Source of the DNA: an uncultured Clostridia bacterium
GTDB taxonomy: Bacteria; Bacillota; Clostridia; TANB77; UBA1234
Direction of reading: 5' to 3'
Length of the DNA: 10,285 nucleotides
NCBI GenBank assembly: GCA_947624765.1
Contig: CANQLS010000040.1
Span: forward strand, 1 to 10,285
The notes under the pieces are model-generated. The model made no database searches, was not told the DNA's origin, and saw only the letters and a list, made by a program, of their open reading frames with translations. Each line of letters starts with the position of its first letter. The stretch's first letter is position 1. Position numbers and translations under genes: made by a program. This document shows positions 3,610-10,285 of this stretch, piece after piece.

Positions 3610-4794
3610 CTATTTCACTCCCATTTTTTGTCCTTTGGCTATATTACCAATGACATCAGATTTGAAACTATAATTATTCTTATTCTTGTCATGCATTGCT
3701 TTTTCCGCAATATCAACAAGTTTATCAATTAATTCAGGATATGTTATGCCTGATACTTCCCATAAATAAAATGCAAATGAGCCTGGAATTGTATTAATTT
3801 CGTTCACATATACTTCATTAGTGTCTTTATCGATAATATAGTCTACTCTAACTACGCCTTTTGAATTAAGTGATTTAAATACTTGACAAGTTAAATCTCT
3901 AATTTTCTTTTCCTGTTGTTCCTCTAATTCTGCTGGAATTTTTCTAGACATATTTTCCATACCTGATTGTTTAGAGCCTTTAGCACCTTTGCTGCCTTTA
4001 CCTCCATGCATATATTTATCTTCAAATGTAAGGAACTCCTCCCAATGAACTGGTTCTTCGCAAACTGAAGCTTGCACATCATTTTCATAACCAAGTCCTG
4101 AACAATTTATTTCTCTGATATTTTCTACGCTTTTTTCTACAATAATTCTTGCATCATAATTTACTGCAATGGCATGCACTAACCCTTCACGATTTTTAGC
4201 TTTTGATATACCAATACTAGAACCTAAGTTAGATGGTTTAACAAACATAGGATAAGGTAGTTCATTTTCAATTCTAGTAATAATCTCATCTCTATCTTCT
4301 TCCCATTCGGCTCTTGTAAAATATGTATATGGTAATACAGGGAATTTATGTGCTTCAAAAACTTTTTTCATTAAAATTTTATCCATTCCAACGCTAGAGC
4401 CTAATACACCAGAAGAGCTATAAGGAATATTAGCAAGCTCTAATAAGCCTTGCAATGTGCCATCTTCTCCATTCATTCCATGCATTGCAGGTATAACCAC
4501 ATCTAAATCAATAACAGTATTTTTAGAAAATAGTCCTTTTTCTAAAACCATCAATCCTTTTTGGCTTGGTAAAATAGCTACTTTTTTCAAATGATTTTGA
4601 TGTGCTTCAAAATCTTTATAAATATTTGCATTTAGCAATTCTTCTCCCGTGTACCATTCACCATCAGAGTGAATATAAATTGGTATTACTTCATATTTCG
4701 CTTTATTCGCATTTTCTATAAGTTGTAATCCAGTAATAATAGACACATCATGCTCACAACTTACTCCACCAAAAATAACGCCTAGCTTTTTCAT
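3610..4794 (-). CDS. ddl: D-alanine--D-alanine ligase
   Basis: A 394-residue ATP-grasp ligase that joins two D-alanines for the peptidoglycan stem peptide in the cytoplasm. Landmarks: GVIFGGVSCEHDVSI near the start (5-19), HGMNGEDGTLQG (105-116), GSSVGMDK (132-139), MFVKPSNLGSSIGISK (183-198) for ATP binding, and VNEINTIPGSF (330-340) for metal and the second D-alanine. The omega loop keeps FEDKY (257-261), equivalent to the YEAKY of E. coli DdlB, arguing for D-Ala rather than D-lactate or D-serine. The loop is longer than usual, with a Gly/Lys/Ser-rich stretch GGKGSKGAKGSK (264-275). The protein is somewhat long for Ddl because of this and a lysine-rich tail. The start has AGGAGG a few bases upstream, in the 11-nt gap after the MurF gene. 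The next gene follows after 3 nt. Confidence 0.95.
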   Translation of the reverse strand: MKKLGVIFGGVSCEHDVSIITGLQLIENANKAKYEVIPIYIHSDGEWYTGEELLNANIYKDFEAHQNHLKKVAILPSQKGLMVLEKGLFSKNTVIDLDVVIPAMHGMNGEDGTLQGLLELANIPYSSSGVLGSSVGMDKILMKKVFEAHKFPVLPYTYFTRAEWEEDRDEIITRIENELPYPMFVKPSNLGSSIGISKAKNREGLVHAIAVNYDARIIVEKSVENIREINCSGLGYENDVQASVCEEPVHWEEFLTFEDKYMHGGKGSKGAKGSKQSGMENMSRKIPAELEEQQEKKIRDLTCQVFKSLNSKGVVRVDYIIDKDTNEVYVNEINTIPGSFAFYLWEVSGITYPELIDKLVDIAEKAMHDKNKNNYSFKSDVIGNIAKGQKMGVK

Positions 4795-4805
4795 TAAAAT
4801 TCCTC

Positions 4806-6452
4806 CTATTCATTATAATTATCTGGTAAATCATTTTCAAATAGCACAACATCTCCCGCTTTACTGATGCTTGCTAATCGCTTTGTTGCTTCATCTAAAT
4901 TATTTACAACATAAATATTATTTTCTTCAAACTTCTTCTCTCGCAAGCCTTCTTCTAATGGCTTTGAACGTTTTATTCCAACTAAAATTGCAATATCAAC
5001 ACTTTCTGCCATTGCTCTTCCAAACTCTTTATTTAATTCATATTCTTTTTCGCCTAATTCCACCATTCCAGGTGTAATAATAATTTTTCTACCTTCAAAC
5101 TGTTTTATTACTTCTAACGCCATCTTACTGCCGACTGGATTTGAATTAAAAGCATCATCAATTACAATAGTTCCATTTGCACTAGGAAGAATTTGTAAAC
5201 GATGTGGAACAGGTTCTACTTTAGCAATTCCTCTTACTATTTCATCTTTTGAAAGTCCCAAATGGAGAGCAATTGCCACACAACCCACAATATTTTGCAC
5301 GTTATGTTTTCCTAAAAGTTTAGTTGTACAAGAAAACTTTTCTTTCTTCGTTACAATTGTAAATGTGCTACCCTCTGCACTTAATTTAATATCTGTAACA
5401 TATACATCTGGATTTCCTTTTCCGTCCATGCCATACAAATATTTTTCATGTTTTTCTTTTTGATATAATTCAAAACAATATTTATTATCTTTCGGTAAAA
5501 CTACTACACCATCATATGTCAAGCCATTTAACAATTCGCTTTTCGCTTTTGCAACATTTTCTATTGTTTTAAACGTTTCTAAATGTTGCTCTCCAATAGA
5601 AGTAATAATACCGATTTGTGGCCTTACAAAATTACAAATTTCTTGAATATCATATCGTTTTCTTGCTCCCATTTCAGAAATAAACACTTGATGTTCTGGC
5701 ATTAATTTTTCACGAATGGTTCGCACATTTCCCATAGTTGTATTGTAACTTTCAGGAGTTGCAAGAACATTATACTTTTCACTTAATATTGTTTGTAAAA
5801 TGTATTTTGTACTTGTTTTTCCATAGCTTCCTGTGATTCCTATTTTAATTAAATTTTTATATTCCTTTTTGTTAAGCTTACGACGAGCACTATTAATATA
5901 ATGATTATTAATTAAATCTTCTGTTGGTCCTATAAATATGTTAGAAATCATCATATTAATAGGTAATGTAAATACTAAAAAGCTATATGCTATTATTGTG
6001 CTAATAAAATCAGTTCCTAAATAATCCATAAGTAATGCTCTTAGAATAAACAATATCAAAATATTAGAAAAATATAACCTCTTAGCTCTAGCAGTATATT
6101 TTAGTGGCTTCTTAGCTTGTTTTCTTTCCTTTTTGCTTCTACAAATCTCAATAATATTTGGAATAAAAAATGCTAAATATAAAATTCCATAACATATCCA
6201 TGTCATTAATATAACTGGAACGTTTGGAAGCAGCTTAGTTAGTCCAAATACAACCAACATTGAAATTAAATAGATAAAAAATTGAATAGCTCCAGCACGA
6301 AATACTTTTTTACCGTTTTTAATAAGCCAATTCCAATATTCTTTGGTATGATAGCTTTCCAATTGCATCATATGCAGAGTATTTGGAATAAGCAAAACAT
6401 ATATCATGAATAGTCCTATAAATAAAATATCTAAAACTATATTTCCTATCAT
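4806..6452 (-). CDS. murF: Membrane-anchored MurF-type Mur ligase
   Basis: 548 residues. The first 175 or so hold about five membrane helices (near 4-22, 53-74, 78-100, 127-143, 148-172). A complete Mur ligase follows: P-loop GITGSYGKTSTK (205-216), SEMGARKRYDI (259-269), GEQHLETF (287-294), HNVQN (383-387), HRLQ (417-420), DDAFNSNP (432-439), PGMVELG (461-467). The DDAFNSNP and SEMGAR motifs are MurF-like, so the likely reaction is ATP-dependent addition of D-Ala-D-Ala to UDP-MurNAc-tripeptide. Classical MurF is soluble and about 450 residues. The membrane part is unusual and could place the last cytoplasmic step beside MraY, or it may mark a divergent Mur ligase with another substrate. Its ATG directly follows the hydrolase stop (no gap), with GGGGGA just upstream. 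Ddl, which makes its substrate, is encoded next. Confidence 0.85.
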   Translation of the reverse strand: MIGNIVLDILFIGLFMIYVLLIPNTLHMMQLESYHTKEYWNWLIKNGKKVFRAGAIQFFIYLISMLVVFGLTKLLPNVPVILMTWICYGILYLAFFIPNIIEICRSKKERKQAKKPLKYTARAKRLYFSNILILFILRALLMDYLGTDFISTIIAYSFLVFTLPINMMISNIFIGPTEDLINNHYINSARRKLNKKEYKNLIKIGITGSYGKTSTKYILQTILSEKYNVLATPESYNTTMGNVRTIREKLMPEHQVFISEMGARKRYDIQEICNFVRPQIGIITSIGEQHLETFKTIENVAKAKSELLNGLTYDGVVVLPKDNKYCFELYQKEKHEKYLYGMDGKGNPDVYVTDIKLSAEGSTFTIVTKKEKFSCTTKLLGKHNVQNIVGCVAIALHLGLSKDEIVRGIAKVEPVPHRLQILPSANGTIVIDDAFNSNPVGSKMALEVIKQFEGRKIIITPGMVELGEKEYELNKEFGRAMAESVDIAILVGIKRSKPLEEGLREKKFEENNIYVVNNLDEATKRLASISKAGDVVLFENDLPDNYNE

Positions 6453-7223
6453 CTATTTTCCCCCTAAAAAAGTATCTACAATTTTCAAATATTGTGCAGT
6501 AGCATCTAAATAGGAAAAATGGCCTGCACCTTTTAATACAACTAATCCACTATCATTAATTTTCTTTTCCATAATTTTTGCCATATATAGCGGAGTATCA
6601 GTATCATTTTCGCCCCACATAAGTAACACCGGCCTTGTGATTTTATTTAAATTTTCTGTTAAATCAAGTTCAATTACTTTTTTAAAAGTTTCTCTCATTA
6701 TGTTTGAATTTAAACTTCCATAATCACTAGAGCCATATTTTTTCCTTAATTTTTCTATTTCTACTTCATATCTTTCGTGAGATAAGAAAATTTTTAAAAT
6801 ATTTTTCATAAATTTATATGAATAGATTTTTATTTGTTTAGTAAAACTTCTTCTTGGCTTAATACCAGCTGCATCAGTAAGTACAATTTTATCAAATAAA
6901 TCAGGATATTTTGATGCTAAATAAATAATGACTCTACCTCCGAATGAATGACCTATTACATCTAACTTATCCAAATGCAAAAATAATATTAAGGCACGCA
7001 CCATTTCCGCATATTCTGGCACTCCCCAAGCTTCAATTAGAGTATCGCTTTTTTTCCCTTGACCTGGAAAATCAAGTACAATTACTTTCCTATCTTTTTG
7101 AAAGAATTGATAGATTGGTGCCATAGCTTCCTCACAAGCCATCCAACCATGTAATAAAAGCAAAGGCTTCCCTTCGCCAAAAATAGAATAATGCACTTTT
7201 AAATTGTTATATTCAAAAATCAT
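6453..7223 (-). CDS. Alpha/beta-fold hydrolase
   Basis: 256 residues with the full alpha/beta hydrolase set: oxyanion region LLLLHGW (21-27), nucleophile elbow VIGHSFGGRV (89-98; Ser93), acid in MWGENDTDTP (Asp207) and base in GAGHFSY (His235). A cap region of about 60 residues (120-185) lies between strands. No signal peptide is seen, so it acts in the cytoplasm. The substrate cannot be told from sequence; esterase, thioesterase or C-C hydrolase types share these motifs. ATG 7223 is chosen over the in-frame 7250 because GGAGGAGC directly precedes it. It is the first gene of the operon with MurF, Ddl and the DUF1934-like protein, and its stop abuts the MurF start, so the four are probably co-translated. 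A role in lipid or envelope turnover is only a guess from context. Confidence 0.88.
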   Translation of the reverse strand: MIFEYNNLKVHYSIFGEGKPLLLLHGWMACEEAMAPIYQFFQKDRKVIVLDFPGQGKKSDTLIEAWGVPEYAEMVRALILFLHLDKLDVIGHSFGGRVIIYLASKYPDLFDKIVLTDAAGIKPRRSFTKQIKIYSYKFMKNILKIFLSHERYEVEIEKLRKKYGSSDYGSLNSNIMRETFKKVIELDLTENLNKITRPVLLMWGENDTDTPLYMAKIMEKKINDSGLVVLKGAGHFSYLDATAQYLKIVDTFLGGK

Positions 7224-7263
7224 AGCTCCTCCACCATTCATTATATGCATTTATTTTACTCTT

Positions 7264-7289
7264 AGTATATAAAAAAAGCAAGTGGTCAA
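7264..7289 (-). promoter_or_regulatory. Weak promoter candidate for the hydrolase-MurF-Ddl operon
   Basis: Minus-strand TTGACC (7284-7289) and TATACT (7264-7269) are good boxes but only 14 bp apart, shorter than normal. It is the only candidate noticed in the gap upstream of the operon; the operon may instead be read through from the surface-protein gene. Confidence 0.3.
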
Positions 7290-7342
7290 AAAAATAGGTT
7301 TTTTATGGCAGTTAATGAATTAAATAATATGCTAGAATAAAC

Positions 7343-7370
7343 GTAGCGACGGCCAATGACCGTCGCTACA
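7343..7370 (+). repeat. Dispersed palindrome, copy 4 (variant arms)
   Basis: GTAGCGACGG (7343-7352) pairs with CCGTCGCTAC (7360-7369). Relative to the other copies the stem has changed GCGGCGG to GCGACGG on one side and CCGCCGC to CCGTCGC on the other, so pairing is preserved. The arm ATTAAATAATATG (7319-7331) matches copy 1. Confidence 0.8.
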
Positions 7371-7416
7371 ATTATCAACCTGAAAATTTATTCAGAATAA
7401 GACTATATTTAGGTTA

Positions 7417-7440
7417 TGGCGGCCAATGGCCGCCGCTACA
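7417..7440 (+). repeat. Dispersed GC-rich palindrome, copy 5
   Basis: GGCGGCC (7418-7424), loop AAT, GGCCGCC (7428-7434), then GCTACA. It begins 4 nt past the surface-protein stop codon (minus-strand view). The minus-strand sequence TAAAATAATTCT over that stop codon resembles the outer arm of copies 2 and 3. Confidence 0.85.
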
Positions 7441-7444
7441 AGAA

Positions 7445-10285
7445 TTATTTTACTACTGTTGTTGTATTACCTGCTTCGTCGATTGCTATAACAATATATT
7501 GAATGTCTGCTTCCCAAGTGTAACTTACTGTTCCATTTACTGTTGTAATTAATTTACCATTTACCATAACGCCAACTAAATGTTCATCATTAACGGTAAA
7601 TCCTGTATTTGTTATAGTTAAGTCTGGTGCTATATTATCTGCAACAATTTCAGTAATAACTGGCGTTACTGTCGTAGCTAAAATATTTCCTGCTCTATCT
7701 TTTATGCTTGCTTCTCTTAATCCAATTGATATTACGCCATTTCCTGTGGTTTCTGATGCTGTTACGCTATATTCTTTGCCATTTGCAATATCTCTTTCTT
7801 CTAAATCTGCGAATTTTACGCCTGTTTCTTCAATACTATTTACATATACTACTAATTGCGATGTGGTAATATTTGCTTCATAGAAATTCTCATCGGTAAC
7901 TTTAAAGTTAATATTGAAGCTATCAATGCCTGTATCTGTAGTAGTTGTATCTCCAGTTTTGTCTACATTTTTATCTTCTTTATTTCCGGTTGATTTTGTC
8001 TTTAATAAGATGTCATCACTAACTGGTCCAACTACATTTTCAAAATCGTCTTTTACCCATGCATAAACTACTTTTTCGCCATCGCCTTGTGTTAATTCAT
8101 GCAACGTTTCTTCAGCATATGGTACCCAATTGCTTTCATCTGTAGGAGGTACATTGCTATTACTAATATACATCCATGTTGCATCTGTAGCATCAACTTG
8201 TACCGTAACACCAACTCCATATGTTTCAGTAGCTCCTTTGTTTAATGTAATACCTTTTAGAGTAGGAAGCGTATTTGATACTGTAACACCGCCTTTTTGT
8301 ACTTCTAAACTTTCGTTGCCTGCTTCATCAACGAATGCTCCTTCTTCTGCTTCTAATACTAAATCTCCGCTGCCTGTTCCAACTGTTACTGTTACTGTAT
8401 AAGTACCATCCCCATTATCTTTTACAGTAACCGTGCTACCCTCAGCTCCATCTCCTGTTACTTTTAATTTAGTTTCATCTAATGTTCCTGGTTCGTCTAC
8501 AGTAACTGTATAAGTAATTTCTGTTCCTTCTTTTGCAGTGCTTCGAGATGGTTCTCCTATGTTAATTGTAGGTCTAGTAGCATCAACAACAAATTTTTCT
8601 GAAGTGTATGTCTCACTATTGCCTGCTTTATCTTCCACATAAACGTATAAGTAATATTCACCACTTGCCATGTTTTGTAGATAAATTGTATCTTCGCTTT
8701 CAAATGGAGTTCCTGATGTTGCTATATTGCTTGGTGCTGTATCTTCTGTACTCCACATATAACGATAAATTTCTTTTGGTGCAGTTCCTACCTCTGTTAC
8801 AGTAACTTTAGTTGTATGAGTCTTTTTAGGTGTTGCACCTTCATTAGGGTTAATCGTTACTAGAGCTACTTCTCTATCAATATTTGTAACTTCAAGCGTT
8901 GCTGTTTCTTTTCCTATTTGTCCATTATCATTTAATCTAGCTAAGATAGTTCCATTGTGCTCCATTGGGAACTGTCCATTATAAACTGTCCAATCGCCAC
9001 CATCTATCTTATATTCAATCGTATATCCACTATTCGACTCATCTTCAATAGTAATTGTAACATCTTTATTAGTTGGCTCTGTTGTTGAAGGAGTAATAAC
9101 AAGTTTTCCTGTAATTTCTTTTGTTGCAATTTCAGCGGCTATTGATTCACTTGTATTTCCAGCTAAATCCACAACTTTTGTTTTAATATAGTAAGTAGTT
9201 CCTGCTGTCTTGCCACTAAATGTATTGTTGCTTTGCCAACTATATGGTCCATCTATAGTGTCTGCAATTCCATACATAGTTTGAGTTGCATTTATACCAC
9301 TGCTATATCCATTTGTAGCATTTACATCTTTTTGTTTTACTAAAGCAGTAATACTATTTTGTGTTGAATCTACCGTTGGTGCCGTGGTGTCTGGTAATAC
9401 TTTATCTACATAAATTGTTTTATCTACTTCTGTTATTGTATCACCAGTTCTTCCAAACTCATCTTCATAATTAGAAATCGAAACTGTTACCTCTCCATCT
9501 GTAAGCTTACTTGCTTCTATGCTTGCTGTATATGTTGTTTCGCCTGCAGTATTTGGTGTAACTGTTGCAACAACTCCTTGTATTTCTACAATAGGCACTG
9601 TGGTTGTTTCACGAGATAATGTTAGTGTTAATAAAATTGTATCATTTGCATTTGCATAAACGCTTTCTTTATCCACAATTTCTATTGTTGCACTTCCTGT
9701 TATCAACATTCTATCAACTACGATGCTAATAACATCTGATGCTGAGTTTTCATTTCCAACCTCGTCCATTACTGTATTTGCTTTTAATTGGAATGTTTGA
9801 GTTGTCACACTATCTGCAATTGTAGATGTAACTACTGTATATGTCATGCCATCACCTGATGGTGTTACACTAATAACACTTCCATTAGTAATTGATATAT
9901 CTCCTGATGTAAGTCCTGTTACTACTTCTGAGAAAGTTAATTCGTATGTAATTCTTGTAGCATCTGTCTTATCAGTAATAACCTCTTCATTATTCTTTGC
10001 GACAATACTTACTGTTGGTTTTGTATTATCAACTGAGAATGATGAACTTTCTTTTCTTTCATTCTTATATTTATCTGAATCTGTAAAGGCTCCTTCCTCT
10101 ACTACTAAAGAAACATCTCCTTCTCCTTTTCCTACTACTACAGTTGCTGTATAAGTGCCATCGCCGTTATCCTCTATTGTAACAGTAGAATCAGTATCCC
10201 CAGTTACTGTAACTTTACTACTATCAACTGTTAAGCCTGGTATGCCAGGATCTAATACGAATGTAACTCTATCGCCTTCTTTTGC
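7445..10285 (-). CDS. Large surface protein with Ig-like and FN3-like modules (N-terminus outside window)
   Basis: The frame is open from the right edge to the stop at 7445, giving the last 946 residues; the ATG at 9847 is internal, since coding continues upstream of it. The protein is Thr/Val/Asp/Gly-rich, lacks cysteine as far as I can see, and is built from beta-sandwich repeats. One module type occurs twice: near residues 1-95 and 583-675, each with DNGDGTYT followed by EEGAF. Others carry the DxAGN signature (VVDLAGNTSES, VEDKAGNSETY, AIDEAGNTTT) typical of bacterial Ig-like and FN3-like domains. A Thr/Asp linker (DKTGDTTTTDTG) precedes the last two domains. No LPXTG signal, membrane helix or SLH module is present at the C-terminus, so secretion and anchoring signals must lie in the missing N-terminus. 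A structural or adhesive envelope role is inferred. Confidence 0.85.
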   Translation of the reverse strand, partial: AKEGDRVTFVLDPGIPGLTVDSSKVTVTGDTDSTVTIEDNGDGTYTATVVVGKGEGDVSLVVEEGAFTDSDKYKNERKESSSFSVDNTKPTVSIVAKNNEEVITDKTDATRITYELTFSEVVTGLTSGDISITNGSVISVTPSGDGMTYTVVTSTIADSVTTQTFQLKANTVMDEVGNENSASDVISIVVDRMLITGSATIEIVDKESVYANANDTILLTLTLSRETTTVPIVEIQGVVATVTPNTAGETTYTASIEASKLTDGEVTVSISNYEDEFGRTGDTITEVDKTIYVDKVLPDTTAPTVDSTQNSITALVKQKDVNATNGYSSGINATQTMYGIADTIDGPYSWQSNNTFSGKTAGTTYYIKTKVVDLAGNTSESIAAEIATKEITGKLVITPSTTEPTNKDVTITIEDESNSGYTIEYKIDGGDWTVYNGQFPMEHNGTILARLNDNGQIGKETATLEVTNIDREVALVTINPNEGATPKKTHTTKVTVTEVGTAPKEIYRYMWSTEDTAPSNIATSGTPFESEDTIYLQNMASGEYYLYVYVEDKAGNSETYTSEKFVVDATRPTINIGEPSRSTAKEGTEITYTVTVDEPGTLDETKLKVTGDGAEGSTVTVKDNGDGTYTVTVTVGTGSGDLVLEAEEGAFVDEAGNESLEVQKGGVTVSNTLPTLKGITLNKGATETYGVGVTVQVDATDATWMYISNSNVPPTDESNWVPYAEETLHELTQGDGEKVVYAWVKDDFENVVGPVSDDILLKTKSTGNKEDKNVDKTGDTTTTDTGIDSFNINFKVTDENFYEANITTSQLVVYVNSIEETGVKFADLEERDIANGKEYSVTASETTGNGVISIGLREASIKDRAGNILATTVTPVITEIVADNIAPDLTITNTGFTVNDEHLVGVMVNGKLITTVNGTVSYTWEADIQYIVIAIDEAGNTTTVVK

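Noticed and set aside
9846..10154. Plus-strand reading frame, and an N-terminus of the surface protein at 9847
   Set aside because: The minus-strand frame stays open and Ig-like through this stretch to the window edge, so the plus-strand frame is a shadow and ATG 9847 is internal.

Overview
The DNA is AT-rich, with strong AGGAGG-type ribosome binding sites, some GTG and TTG starts, an S-layer-homology (SLH) protein and Gram-positive-style cell-wall genes. This points to a low-GC Bacillota, most likely a Clostridia-class anaerobe. That placement is inferred from style and gene content, not from a marker gene.

Layout. (1) 14-478 (-): a short secreted protein with two SLH modules, with its promoter and long leader up to about 657. 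(2) 834-3247: a defence/toxin-antitoxin (TA) island. It holds a 37-residue hydrophobic peptide gene laid out like a type I toxin with a convergent antisense RNA (928-1278). Next is a type II-like antitoxin plus a PemK/MazF-like toxin broken by a one-base frameshift (1343-2020), whose 3' end carries a second copy of the antisense-RNA cassette (2009-2165). Last is a HEPN/nucleotidyltransferase (MNT) pair (2435-3126). (3) 3220-7223 (-): a compact operon reading right to left: alpha/beta hydrolase, membrane-anchored MurF-type ligase, D-Ala-D-Ala ligase, DUF1934-like protein. (4) 7445-10285 (-): the C-terminal 946 residues of a large surface protein made of Ig-like and FN3-like modules, running off the right edge.

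Five copies of a GC-rich palindrome (GGCGGCC-NNN-GGCCGCC followed by GCTACA) occur at 834, 2233, 3171, 7343 and 7417. All have the same orientation and all lie between genes. They separate the TA modules from each other and from the housekeeping genes. One copy is the tip of a 137-bp full-length imperfect palindrome (2176-2312) resembling a MITE. Another copy extends into the 3' end of the DUF1934 gene.

How the genes work together: the ligase pair makes D-Ala-D-Ala and joins it to the UDP-MurNAc-tripeptide for peptidoglycan. The SLH and Ig-like proteins belong to the cell surface. The TA modules are accessory. The most unusual signal is the duplicated antisense-RNA cassette. One copy serves the small hydrophobic toxin; the other is fused to the tail of an unrelated PemK-like toxin gene, giving a possible type I/type II hybrid locus.
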